Assembly: GCF_003260275.1 (NCBI RefSeq)
Contig: NZ_QJHB01000001.1
Span: 1 to 64,000, forward strand
Reading direction: 5' to 3'
DNA: 64,000 nt
Origin: Homoserinimonas sp. OAct 916
Lineage (GTDB): Bacteria > Actinomycetota > Actinomycetes > Actinomycetales > Microbacteriaceae
Positions 7,851-16,351 of this stretch are shown here, piece after piece. A program made the position numbers and the translations under genes. The notes beneath the pieces are model-generated. The model did no database searches and was not told the origin of the DNA. It saw only the letters and a program-made list of their open reading frames with translations. How positions within the stretch are numbered: position 1 is the first letter of the stretch; the number at the start of each line of letters is the position of its first letter.

Positions 7851-9442
7851 TTCGTGGCCTTCTTCGAGGTGCGACGGGGCTTTGCGGAGGGCGTTGCAGA
7901 AGTGCGTGTGGTGGCGGCGGACGCCGTGACGGGTTCGGCGACGGGTTCAGCCACAGCCTCTGTCGTCTGGGCTGCGACCGCGGTCAGTGCCGGTGAGGTA
8001 CCGGCCGGCTTCAGGTAGGCGGCGAGTCCGTGGCGGCCGCCTTCACGCCCGTAGCCCGATTCCTTGTAACCGCCGAACGGGCTGGCGGGGTCGAGCTTGT
8101 TGAACGTATTGGCCCAGATGACCCCCGCGCGCAACTTGTCGGCGACCGCGAGGATGCGGCTGCCCTTGTCGGTCCAGATACCGGCGGAGAGGCCGTACGG
8201 CGTGTTGTTGGCCTTGGCGACGGCCTCGGCCGGGGTGCGGAAGGTGAGAACAGACAGGACCGGTCCGAAGATCTCCTCGCGCGCGATGCGGTGGCTGGTC
8301 GACACGTTGGTGAAGATGGTCGGCGCGAACCAGAAACCTTTCTCGGGCAGCACGCACTCGGGGCTCCAGCGCTCGGCGCCCTCGTCTTCGCCGACGGCAC
8401 TGAGCTCGGTGATCCGAGCCAGTTGGGCAGCGGAGTTGATCGCCCCGATGTCGGTGTTCTTGTCCAGCGGGTCGCCCAGACGCAACGTCGACAATCGGTC
8501 CTTCAGCCGGTCGATCACCTCGTCATGAATGGATTCCTGCACCAGCAGGCGTGACCCCGCACAGCAGACGTGTCCCTGGTTGAAGAAGATGCCGTTGACG
8601 ATCCCCTCGATCGCCTGGTCGATCGGCGCATCGTCGAAAACGATGTTTGCGGCCTTGCCTCCCAGTTCGAGGGTGAGTTTCTTGCCGGTCCCTGCGGTCG
8701 ACCGGGCGATTCTGCGCCCCACAGCGGTCGATCCGGTGAACGCGACCTTGTCGACATCCGGGTGATTCACCAGCAGCTCCCCGGTCTGCCCGGCACCCGT
8801 GATGATGTTCACGACACCCTCTGGCAGTCCGGCCTGTTGCACGATCTCGGCGAACAGAAGAGCGGTCAGCGGGGTTGTCTCTGCAGGTTTCAACACGACG
8901 GTGTTCCCGGCCGCCAGGGCGGGGGCGATCTTCCACGCCAGCATCAGCATGGGGAAGTTCCACGGGATCACCTGGGCTGCGACCCCGAGTGATGCTGGGG
9001 AGGCGCCGAGGCCGGCGTGGTCGAGCTTGTCTGCCCAGCCGGCGTAATAGAAGAACCAGGCGGCCACCAACGGAATGTCGATGTCTCGGGACTCCTTGAT
9101 CGGTTTGCCGTTGTCCAGGCTCTCGGCGACCGCCAGTTCCCGGGCACGTTCCTGGACCAGCCGGGCGATCCGGAACAGGTACTTGCCGCGATCGGCACCG
9201 GACATCGTCGACCACGTTCTCGTGTAGGCGACGCGAGCCGCCTGCACGGCCGCATCCACGTCGTCGGCATCCGCCGTCGCGACGGTGGTGATTGTCTCCT
9301 CGGTGGCCGGGGAGATCGACGGGAACGGTGTGCCGCGCCCGTCGACGAACTCTCCGTTGATGAACAGGCCGTACGTCTCGCGCAGGTCGAGTATCGCGCG
9401 CGACTCGGGGGCCGGGGCGTAGTCCAGAAAGCTGATTGTCAT
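7847..9442 (-). CDS. NAD(P)-dependent aldehyde dehydrogenase (catalytic chain)
   Basis: A 531-residue aldehyde dehydrogenase with all catalytic elements: PWNFP (Asn162), FTGSTAVGR cofactor loop (235-243), general-base Glu259 in LELGGK and nucleophile Cys293 in GHVCCAGSR. An Ala/Pro/Thr-rich, Lys-ending tail of about 50 residues follows the conserved C-terminus and includes a VAEP repeat. It lies between deoC and the catalytically dead chain, with start 12 bases after the deoC stop. It probably oxidises the acetaldehyde made by DeoC (inference from neighbourhood), which would let deoxyribose feed both glycolysis and the acetate pool. Confidence 0.88.
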   Translation of the reverse strand: MTISFLDYAPAPESRAILDLRETYGLFINGEFVDGRGTPFPSISPATEETITTVATADADDVDAAVQAARVAYTRTWSTMSGADRGKYLFRIARLVQERARELAVAESLDNGKPIKESRDIDIPLVAAWFFYYAGWADKLDHAGLGASPASLGVAAQVIPWNFPMLMLAWKIAPALAAGNTVVLKPAETTPLTALLFAEIVQQAGLPEGVVNIITGAGQTGELLVNHPDVDKVAFTGSTAVGRRIARSTAGTGKKLTLELGGKAANIVFDDAPIDQAIEGIVNGIFFNQGHVCCAGSRLLVQESIHDEVIDRLKDRLSTLRLGDPLDKNTDIGAINSAAQLARITELSAVGEDEGAERWSPECVLPEKGFWFAPTIFTNVSTSHRIAREEIFGPVLSVLTFRTPAEAVAKANNTPYGLSAGIWTDKGSRILAVADKLRAGVIWANTFNKLDPASPFGGYKESGYGREGGRHGLAAYLKPAGTSPALTAVAAQTTEAVAEPVAEPVTASAATTRTSATPSAKPRRTSKKATK

Positions 9443-9454
9443 GGTTGAAGGTCC

Positions 9455-10483
9455 TTAGTCGATCGTCACGTAGTCGGGGCCGGAGTAGTGCCCGGTGGTC
9501 ATCTTCTGCCGTTGCATCAGCACGTCATTCAGCAGGCTGGATGCCCCGAACCGGAACAGATGGGGTTGCAACCACTCCTCACCCGCGGTCTCTGCCACGG
9601 TCACGAGGTATTTGATCGCGTCTTTGGATGAGCGGATGCCACCCGCGGGTTTGACCCCGATCTTCTGGCCGGTCAGCTTGTACCAGTCGCGCACCACTTC
9701 CAGCATCAGCAGGGTCACCGGCAGCGTGGCCGCGGGCGACACCTTTCCGGTGGAGGTCTTGATGAAGTCTCCCCCGGCGAGGATCGCCAGCCAGGATGCC
9801 CGGCGCACATTGTCGTAGGTGTTCAGCTCCCCGGTCTCCAGGATCACCTTCAGGTGCGCAGAGGTGCCGTCCTCCCGGCGGCAGGTCTCCTTGACCGCGA
9901 CGATCTCGTCGAAAACGCGGCCGTAGTTTCCGGCGAGAAATGCGCCACGGTCGATGACCATGTCGATCTCGTCGGCACCGGCCGCCACCGCGTCGCTGGT
10001 GTCGGAGAGTTTCACCGGCAGCGAGGCACGGCCGCTGGGGAACGCGGTGGCCACCGCGGCGACCGCGATCTTGCCCCGATCAGGGGCACCGTGGTGAGCG
10101 CCGAGCGCAGCCACGGCGTCGGGCACCATATCGCCGTACACGCAGATCGCGGCAACCGGGCCGCAGTCGGGGTCGGAGGCGTCGGGCGTGATCGCCTTTG
10201 CCGCCAGCGAGCGCACCTTGCCCCGGGTATCTGCTCCCTCGAGCGTGGTCAGGTCGATGAGGGAGATGATCGTGTCGAGCGCCCACCTCTTTGACGTGGT
10301 CTTGATCGACCGCGTGCCCAGGGCGGCAGCTCGTTGCTCGAGGCCCACCGCATCCACCCCGGCAATGCCGTTCAGGTAACGGCGCAGGCCTTTCTCGGTC
10401 AGGTCGGTACCGAGAACATTCAGTGCCCGCTCGGCAGGCGCCAGGGCTGTCGTCAATGTCACAATCGTCTTCTTTCGTCTCAT
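9455..10483 (-). CDS. deoC: deoxyribose-phosphate aldolase
   Basis: Cleaves 2-deoxyribose-5-phosphate to glyceraldehyde-3-phosphate and acetaldehyde. Class I aldolase signature: Schiff-base Lys242 in DFIKTSTGK, proton-relay Lys278 in GVKPAGGIR, and the acidic DEIDMVID strand near 171-178. At 342 residues it belongs to the longer DeoC class with an N-terminal extension of about 90 residues. The ATG at 10483 has only a weak ribosome binding site and lies 17 bases past the stop of the SorC-type regulator. A GTG seven codons downstream is an alternative start. It shares a unit with the regulator and two aldehyde dehydrogenase chains. Confidence 0.95.
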   Translation of the reverse strand: MRRKKTIVTLTTALAPAERALNVLGTDLTEKGLRRYLNGIAGVDAVGLEQRAAALGTRSIKTTSKRWALDTIISLIDLTTLEGADTRGKVRSLAAKAITPDASDPDCGPVAAICVYGDMVPDAVAALGAHHGAPDRGKIAVAAVATAFPSGRASLPVKLSDTSDAVAAGADEIDMVIDRGAFLAGNYGRVFDEIVAVKETCRREDGTSAHLKVILETGELNTYDNVRRASWLAILAGGDFIKTSTGKVSPAATLPVTLLMLEVVRDWYKLTGQKIGVKPAGGIRSSKDAIKYLVTVAETAGEEWLQPHLFRFGASSLLNDVLMQRQKMTTGHYSGPDYVTID

Positions 10484-10500
10484 TCACAGGTCACACCCGG

Positions 10501-11487
10501 TCACCCGACCCGGCGCGACCCGCCATTCAGTACTCGTGCAGCGACCTGGTCGGAGAGCAGCATCGCGCTGGACTCCTCGTCGGTCACCAGGACCGTGCAC
10601 AGCCCGCTGGTGACCACCGCTTTGGTGACGGCGTGCTTGGGCCGACCGGCGATCACCGCGATGGAAGTGGCCGCTCGGCGGATCTCATCCAGGCCGAGGC
10701 CCACGGTGCGGTCATCGAGCTGTGTGTCGACAATTTCGCCGGCGGCATCGATATAGCGCCCGAGCACATCGCCCACAGCGCCGCGTGCCACCAATTCGTC
10801 GACGTCGGCCGCGGTGATATAACCGCTGTCAACGTGAACAGAGGATGCGTCGGCAACACCCGCACTGAACAGGAACGCATCGGCGGCTCGAGCCTTCTCC
10901 AGCACCTGGGCCACGGTGCGATCCCTTTCGATGGCACGCTTGGTCTCCAGATGTTCAAGAATTGCCGGGCTCGGCAGCAGAGTGGCCTGTCCGGAGCCCT
11001 TGTGAGCGATCTCGACTGCCGTCGCGGATGCCGTGCCGGCCATTCGGTTCAGGCTGACTCCGCCGTTGATCTGCACCACATCGACGCGTGTTGCCCACCC
11101 GTGTCGCAGACAGTCGGCGACACCTTGCAGCGTGCGCCCCCAGCTCACCCCGAGGGTGCGTGGGACCGGCCGCATTCCGGTCAGGTAGTCGGCCGCGGCC
11201 TGGGCGACACGAGCTTGAATCTCTGGGGCGCTGCGATGCTCTGACTGCACCACCACGGCGTCTTTCAAGCCGAACTTCTCACGCAACATCCGCTCTGCCG
11301 ATAAGCGGCGAGCGCGTGGGTGCACGATTTCGATCCGGATGAAGCCCAACTCGCGGGCACGTGCCAGCAGCCTGCCGACCTTCCAGCGAGTGAGGTGCAG
11401 AATGGCACCGATCTCCTCCTGGGTCTTCGCATCCTCGTAGTAGAGTTCGGCGGCACGGATGGCAAGCAGTTCGTCGGTCTCGTCCAC
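10501..11487 (-). CDS. SorC family sugar-binding transcriptional regulator (probably DeoR-like)
   Basis: A 328-residue regulator. An N-terminal helix-turn-helix (LYYEDAKTQEEIGAILHLTRWKVGRLLARARELG, about 16-50) is followed by the SorC/CggR sugar-phosphate-binding domain with its GVSWGRTL loop near 128 and SAGVAD near 213. Members of this family are released from, or activated on, DNA by phosphorylated sugars. Being the first gene of the deoC unit, it is likely to respond to deoxyribose-5-phosphate, as Bacillus DeoR does. The GTG start at 11487 is preceded by AGGAGAG. Confidence 0.87.
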   Translation of the reverse strand: MDETDELLAIRAAELYYEDAKTQEEIGAILHLTRWKVGRLLARARELGFIRIEIVHPRARRLSAERMLREKFGLKDAVVVQSEHRSAPEIQARVAQAAADYLTGMRPVPRTLGVSWGRTLQGVADCLRHGWATRVDVVQINGGVSLNRMAGTASATAVEIAHKGSGQATLLPSPAILEHLETKRAIERDRTVAQVLEKARAADAFLFSAGVADASSVHVDSGYITAADVDELVARGAVGDVLGRYIDAAGEIVDTQLDDRTVGLGLDEIRRAATSIAVIAGRPKHAVTKAVVTSGLCTVLVTDEESSAMLLSDQVAARVLNGGSRRVG

Positions 11488-11517
11488 ATCTCTCCTGTCC
11501 CCGTCGTCGTCACTCCT

Positions 11518-11547
11518 AGATTACGGTGAACTGTCCAGTTGATCAAC
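11518..11547 (-). promoter_or_regulatory. promoter and candidate operator of the sorC-deoC unit
   Basis: On the minus strand TTGATC (11541-11546), a 17-base spacer and TAATCT (11518-11523) form a strong promoter. The -35 is embedded in the perfect palindrome GTTGATCAAC (11538-11547). A second imperfect inverted repeat, GCTCACATGAGC, lies at 11564-11575, with CAGATG/CATCTG arms (11547-11552 and 11577-11582) around it. A repressor binding here would block the promoter; the likely one is the SorC-type protein encoded first in the unit (inference). Confidence 0.55.
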
Positions 11548-11604
11548 AGATGTGTATCGGTTCGCTCACATGAGCAACATCTGGTCGCCGGCCGACTCCC
11601 GTCG

Positions 11605-11645
11605 TAGTCTGGAGCCCACAGACACCCGGCACCGAGCAAGGACCG
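11605..11645 (+). promoter_or_regulatory. candidate -10 and ribosome binding site of the Rieske gene
   Basis: TAGTCT (11605-11610) is a -10 candidate, and AAGGA (11638-11642) lies seven bases before the ATG at 11650. The same intergenic space carries the opposing promoter of the deoxyribose unit. Confidence 0.35.
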
Positions 11646-11649
11646 ATCG

Positions 11650-12537
11650 ATGAAGACTTTCACGGTATTGGACCAGGTCGCGCGGCTGGAAGACCAGGAG
11701 TGGTTGGATCCGATCGCTGGCGCCACGCGGAACATTGTCGGGGCGTTGTTTCGGCCACAATGGTTGCGCGACCTCTTGCACGGAGTGCCCATCGGGCACC
11801 CGCTGCATCCATTGGCGGCGCAGATCCCGCTGGGCCTGTGGGCCGGGGCCGCCGGTCTCGACATTGTGCCCGGCACCGAGAAGGCAACCACCTTACTGGC
11901 CGGCGCCGGCGTGCTCAGCGCCCTTCCGGCCGCGTCGGCCGGCCTCGTCGACTGGGCCCAACTCGACACCAAGCAGTCCCGGACGGGCGTGGTGCATGCG
12001 GCCTGCGTGGTCACCGCCACCGGCATCTATGCGCTCTCCTTTCTCCAACGGGCTCGCGGCCGGCACGCTTCGGGGAAACTCCTCGGGTTTGCCGGTTTCT
12101 CCGTCGTGCTCGCCGGGGCCTTCCTGGGCGGGCACCTGTCGTACAGGCAGACCGCCGGGGTCAACCACACCAGGGACATTGAAGACACGTTGCCCAAGGG
12201 GTGGCACTCCCTCGGCAGGGCAGACGACCTGCCAAACGGCGAACTCCAGCAACGACAGGTCGGTGATGTACGGCTGGTGGTTCTCAGAACCGGCAGCCGG
12301 GTCGATGCACTGTCTGGGGTGTGCAGTCACCTCGGTGGCCCGCTCGCCGAGGGCGCCCTGCTGGTCGGCCCTGCTGGCACAGGGGCCTGTGTCGAGTGCC
12401 CGTGGCACAAGAGTGTCTTCTCGATGCGCACCGGCGACGTGGTGCACGGCCCGGCCACAACGCCGCAGCCATGCCTTGAGACCATGGTTCAAGACGGCGA
12501 GGTCTTCGCCCGGCTCGCGTCGGCCAATTGGGATTGA
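11650..12537 (+). CDS. DUF2231 membrane domain fused to a Rieske [2Fe-2S] domain
   Basis: A 295-residue protein. Residues about 45-165 form the four-helix DUF2231 membrane domain (GHPLHPLAAQIPLGLWAGAAGLD is characteristic). From about 180 a soluble Rieske ferredoxin domain follows with cluster ligands Cys225-x-His227 and Cys250-x-x-His253 (CSHLGG and CPWHKSVF). The domain would hold a 2Fe-2S cluster at the membrane, probably in electron transfer; DUF2231 proteins are often linked with haem or cytochrome functions. No partner oxidoreductase lies beside it. Fusion of the two domains is known in actinobacteria, but the physiological reaction is unknown. Confidence 0.87.
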   Translation: MKTFTVLDQVARLEDQEWLDPIAGATRNIVGALFRPQWLRDLLHGVPIGHPLHPLAAQIPLGLWAGAAGLDIVPGTEKATTLLAGAGVLSALPAASAGLVDWAQLDTKQSRTGVVHAACVVTATGIYALSFLQRARGRHASGKLLGFAGFSVVLAGAFLGGHLSYRQTAGVNHTRDIEDTLPKGWHSLGRADDLPNGELQQRQVGDVRLVVLRTGSRVDALSGVCSHLGGPLAEGALLVGPAGTGACVECPWHKSVFSMRTGDVVHGPATTPQPCLETMVQDGEVFARLASANWD

Positions 12538-12562
12538 CTGCCGCGCCATCGCCGGAACGCCA

Positions 12563-12574
12563 TAGTCTGTCAAC
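12563..12574 (+). promoter_or_regulatory. leaderless promoter of the ROK kinase gene
   Basis: TAGTCT (12563-12568) stands six bases before GTG 12575, with no Shine-Dalgarno, which fits leaderless transcription and fixes the start codon. Confidence 0.5.
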
Positions 12575-13519
12575 GTGGTGACATCACTGGCGCTCGCCCT
12601 CGACTTCGGCGGCACGAAGGCGGAATCCGCACTGATCGACGACTCGGGGCGGGTGGTTGCCGGGTCGCGGTTTCGCGCCCCGACCGGTCGAGACGCCACC
12701 AGCGAACATTTGGCGCGCGGGGTGGTGTCCATCATCCAGCAGTCCATTGCGTCAGCAGCTGGTTCTCAGATCGTGGGTGCCGGGATCGGTTCCGCGGGGC
12801 CCATCAACCGGGCCAAGGGCCTGGTCTCTCCGCTGAACGTACCGGGATGGCGTGATTATCCGCTGCGACAGACGGTCGTCGACACGCTGGCTGACAGGGG
12901 CCTCGACATCCCGGTCACACTCCAGATGGACGGGGTCGCGATCACGATGGCCGAACACTGGGTGGGTGCCGCCAGGGGCATCGACAATGTCATGGGCATG
13001 GTCATCTCGACCGGGATCGGTGGTGGCCTGATCGTGGGTGGCCGGGTTGTCACCGGCACCTCCGGAAATGCCGGTCACATCGGTCACGTCGAGGTGGCGG
13101 GGATGACCGGCGAGAGCACGTTCGGAAATGCAGGCGCTTTGGAGGCGATCGCCTCGGGCCCGAACACCGTCGCCTGGGCCAGACGCCAGGGTTTCACCGG
13201 CACCACTGGCGAAGACCTTGCGGCGGCCCATGCTGCCGGCGACGAGGTGGCGATCCGCGCAATCCAGCGCACCGGCCAGGCGGTCGGTCAGGCGATCTGC
13301 ACGGCGACAGCATTGTTGGATCTGGAGATGGTCGCGATCGGTGGCGGATTCTCACAATCCACGCCCGACCTGTTCGAGACGATCAGGGAGACCATCTCTC
13401 ATCATCACTTCGCCTTCGTGCGCAAGGTGCGCGTGCTGCCGTCCGCACTCAGCGGGACCGGCCCCCTGGTCGGCGCCGGCGCACTGATACACCGGGCATC
13501 ACTGCTGGCCGCGGATTAA
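12575..13519 (+). CDS. ROK family sugar kinase-like protein lacking the zinc motif
   Basis: A 314-residue ROK-fold protein (ATP-dependent sugar kinases and related regulators). The phosphate-binding DFGGTK is at residues 10-15, and the central GTGIGGGLIVGG-type loop (STGIGGGLIVGG) and GNAGHIGHVEV are present. The family's CxCGxxGCxE zinc-binding segment is replaced by STFGNAGALEAIASG, which keeps the Gly and Glu pattern but has none of the cysteines. No helix-turn-helix is present, so it is kinase-like rather than a ROK repressor. The sugar is unknown. It is the last of two rightward genes and converges on the MFS gene. Confidence 0.83.
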   Translation: MVTSLALALDFGGTKAESALIDDSGRVVAGSRFRAPTGRDATSEHLARGVVSIIQQSIASAAGSQIVGAGIGSAGPINRAKGLVSPLNVPGWRDYPLRQTVVDTLADRGLDIPVTLQMDGVAITMAEHWVGAARGIDNVMGMVISTGIGGGLIVGGRVVTGTSGNAGHIGHVEVAGMTGESTFGNAGALEAIASGPNTVAWARRQGFTGTTGEDLAAAHAAGDEVAIRAIQRTGQAVGQAICTATALLDLEMVAIGGGFSQSTPDLFETIRETISHHHFAFVRKVRVLPSALSGTGPLVGAGALIHRASLLAAD

Positions 13520-13530
13520 CAGAGAAATAG

Positions 13531-14868
13531 TCAACCGATCGTCGATGCCGGCGTGCGGCGGAGTTCCACCGAGCGCGCCAGGTCGTCTTCAACCATGATG
13601 GGCCTTCGGAGTGGGATCGCCGCGACCAATGACAGCACCGAGACGACCACGAGCACGATCAGAGGCGGTGTCCACGAACCGGTCAGCTGCGACAGCACAC
13701 TGAACATGAGCGGCCCCAACGCCGCAATGCCGTAGCCGACCCCCTGCACGAATCCACTCAGGACACCGGCCATTTCGTGGCTTCGGGTGCGCAACCCGAT
13801 CAGTGCAAACGTCAAAGGGAAGGTGATCTGTCCGAGGCCCGCCATTGACACCCACAGCCAGGTGGCCGTGGCCGGCACCATCAGCAGACCCAGGTAGCCG
13901 ACAACGAAGAATCCGACGCTCAGATATACCAGAATCCCGACGTTCTGTAGCCGGGCGGCGAGCGCCGGCGCCAGCAACCCGAGCGGCAGCACCATCAGGC
14001 CGTAGAGCGAGAGCATCGAGCCGGCGGCCAGGGGCGTGAGTCCGGCGATATCAACCAGCATTCGTGGCATCCACGCGAACATCGCGTACGCACTGATGCC
14101 GGAGACCGCGAAAATCGTCAACAGGGCCCACGCCACAGGAGAACGCCACACCTGTGCGTCTGCGCCACTCAAAGTGATGGCCGGCGCGGCTGGCGCTTCA
14201 TCGACTCCGATACCGGCCTGCGGCGCCTCGAGAGAACCGCTCTCGGCCGCCGGGGTGGGCGCTCCGCTGGCTTCTGCCCGCGGCCTTCTCACGCGCAGCG
14301 ACAACCACGGAAGCAGGCCGATGAAGGCGACGACCCCCCACACCCCAAGCGACACCCGCCAACCGGAGGCATCAGCAACCGGTCCGGCGAAAAGTGGCGG
14401 CACGAACGTGCTGAACGCCAGAGCAGTGGCATAGATGGTGGTCATCACACCGATGCGGTCGGGAAAGTAACGCTTGACCAGCGGCGGAAGCAGCACGTTG
14501 CCGATCCCCATACCGGCGAAGGCGAGCACACTCCCGGTGAGGAACAGCGCATAGTCTGCGGATGCCGCCCGCAGCCCGTTGCCGATGATCATGGCCGCCA
14601 GAGCGATCACTGTGGTGCTCTCCAGCCCGAGATTCCGGATCACGCGCGGAGTGAGCAGGCCGAAGACGGCGAAACAGATCGGCGGCAGCATTCCGATGAC
14701 GCCGAGGCCGATGGTGTCGATCGCCACATCAGACGTGATCTGTGCGGTGATCGGTGAGACGGCGGTGACCGCTGTGCGCAGGTTGGCTGCCACCAGCACG
14801 ATGCCCAGCAACGCCATCGTGCGGCCCGCCCAGAGGGGCAGCGGCTTGTCAGTGGTCATCGTGGACAT
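13531..14868 (-). CDS. MFS transporter, CynX/NimT (cyanate permease-like) family
   Basis: A 445-residue, 12-helix major facilitator protein. The N-terminal LRTAVTAVSPI motif and GMGIGNVLLPPLVKRYFPDRIG in helix 4/5 mark the CynX/NimT subgroup, whose members carry cyanate, nitroimidazole-type compounds or other small organics; the substrate here is unknown. A hydrophilic Ala/Pro-rich loop of about 45 residues separates the two six-helix halves. Leaderless start: TAGGAT (14875-14880) is six bases before ATG 14868. The next gene upstream encodes a paralogue with the same motifs. Confidence 0.85.
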   Translation of the reverse strand: MSTMTTDKPLPLWAGRTMALLGIVLVAANLRTAVTAVSPITAQITSDVAIDTIGLGVIGMLPPICFAVFGLLTPRVIRNLGLESTTVIALAAMIIGNGLRAASADYALFLTGSVLAFAGMGIGNVLLPPLVKRYFPDRIGVMTTIYATALAFSTFVPPLFAGPVADASGWRVSLGVWGVVAFIGLLPWLSLRVRRPRAEASGAPTPAAESGSLEAPQAGIGVDEAPAAPAITLSGADAQVWRSPVAWALLTIFAVSGISAYAMFAWMPRMLVDIAGLTPLAAGSMLSLYGLMVLPLGLLAPALAARLQNVGILVYLSVGFFVVGYLGLLMVPATATWLWVSMAGLGQITFPLTFALIGLRTRSHEMAGVLSGFVQGVGYGIAALGPLMFSVLSQLTGSWTPPLIVLVVVSVLSLVAAIPLRRPIMVEDDLARSVELRRTPASTIG

Positions 14869-14898
14869 TTGGTCATCCTATCGATCACGTCGCCGGTC

Positions 14899-16155
14899 TC
14901 AGCCCTCCTGGGCCAAGCGCTTCGACCGCGCGGCCAGTTCATCTTCGACAAGAATCGGCCTGGTCAACCAGAACCCGGCGACACCGGCAACCGCCGCCGA
15001 GACCAGCAGCAGGTAGATCGGCGCCTGCCAGCCGCCGGTCACCTCGTGCAGCATGGCCACCAACAGCGGTCCGAGTGCGCCGAGGGTGTAGCCGACGCTC
15101 TGCACGAACGCGCTCAGCTGCACCGCCATGCCATGGGTGCGAGTGCGGGTATTGATCAAGACCAACACCACCGGGAACAGCAGCGGTCCGGCCCCGATCA
15201 AGGTGACCCAGAGCCACGGCAGGAGCACTGGAACGGTGAGCAGCCCCAGATACCCGGCAAACCAGCACCCGACCCCGACGTAGACCAGGATGGCGGCGTT
15301 CTGCATGCGTGCCGCCAGCACCGGGATCAGTAGGGCGGCGGGCAGGCCGATCGCCGAGTAGAGCGAGAGCATCAGCCCCGCTTCGCCGACGCCCACCTGC
15401 GCCAGGTCGATCATGAGGCGTGGAATCCAGGCGAACATGGCGTACGCGTTCAGCGACGACATGGCGAACACCACGCCGAGCGCCCACGCAATCCGGGAAT
15501 GCCAGACGCGGCCGATCTCGGTCGCATCCGGCACTTCAACGAGCCGGCGACCCTGCCCGCTCGCCCCAGTCTGCGATCGTCTGCCCACGAGGATTCCGAG
15601 CCAGGGCAACGCGGCCACCAGCGCGAGAACAGCCCAACTGCCGAGTGACACCCGCCAGCCGGCCTGGGCGGCCATCGGTGCCGCCAAAAGGGGCGGCAAG
15701 AATGTGCTCACCGAGAGAACCGCCGCGTACAGTGCGGTGAGCAGGCCGATCCGGTCGGGAAAATAGCGTTTCACCAGTGGGGGCAGCAGCACGTTGCCGG
15801 CGCCCATGCCGGCGAACGCGACCACACTGCCTGCCAGCAGGATGCCGACACCGGGCGCCGAGGCGCGCACCAGATGGCCGACCAGCATGATTGCGCAGAC
15901 GACGACCACGCTCGTCTCGAGACCGACACGCCGGGTCAGGCGGGGCGTGAGAATGCCGAAGATCGCGAAACTCACCGGCGGGAGCATGCCGATGATCCCC
16001 AGGTCGAGGCTGGACAGGGGGATGTCTTTGGTGATGTGGTTGACAATCGGCGACAGCGCCGTGACCGCCGCTCGCAGATTGAGGGCGAGCATTATGATGC
16101 CGATGAACGCCAGGGTTCGCCCGCCCCACAGGGGCAGGGTGCGGTTGGCTGGCAT
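14899..16155 (-). CDS. MFS transporter, CynX/NimT family (tandem paralogue)
   Basis: A 418-residue paralogue of the following gene, sharing LRAAVTALSPI near the N-terminus and the GMGAGNVLLPPLVKRYFPDRIG block almost letter for letter, with 12 predicted membrane helices and a shorter central loop. The pair probably arose by tandem duplication. It has its own leaderless promoter, TAGAAT (16162-16167), six bases before ATG 16155. The downstream copy also has one, so the two can be expressed separately. Substrate unknown. Confidence 0.85.
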   Translation of the reverse strand: MPANRTLPLWGGRTLAFIGIIMLALNLRAAVTALSPIVNHITKDIPLSSLDLGIIGMLPPVSFAIFGILTPRLTRRVGLETSVVVVCAIMLVGHLVRASAPGVGILLAGSVVAFAGMGAGNVLLPPLVKRYFPDRIGLLTALYAAVLSVSTFLPPLLAAPMAAQAGWRVSLGSWAVLALVAALPWLGILVGRRSQTGASGQGRRLVEVPDATEIGRVWHSRIAWALGVVFAMSSLNAYAMFAWIPRLMIDLAQVGVGEAGLMLSLYSAIGLPAALLIPVLAARMQNAAILVYVGVGCWFAGYLGLLTVPVLLPWLWVTLIGAGPLLFPVVLVLINTRTRTHGMAVQLSAFVQSVGYTLGALGPLLVAMLHEVTGGWQAPIYLLLVSAAVAGVAGFWLTRPILVEDELAARSKRLAQEG

Positions 16156-16339
16156 TGCTCGATTCTACCGACGGCGATCATCGACCGGTGGCAACCGCGG
16201 AGCGGTCAGCCGAGGACGAGGCCCAACCAATCAACATCGTCAGTCTTGTACACGATCGACGACTCGATCCCCGCCAACGCCGCCACGGGCCGTGCGCCAC
16301 GCACTTCGGCTCACATGCCGGGCCGCGCGGCGAGCGCCG

Positions 16340-16351
16340 TAAGGTGGGATC
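16340..16351 (+). promoter_or_regulatory. leaderless promoter of the maleylpyruvate isomerase-like gene
   Basis: TAAGGT (16340-16345) is exactly six bases before ATG 16352, and the interval gggatc contains no ribosome binding site. Confidence 0.45.
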
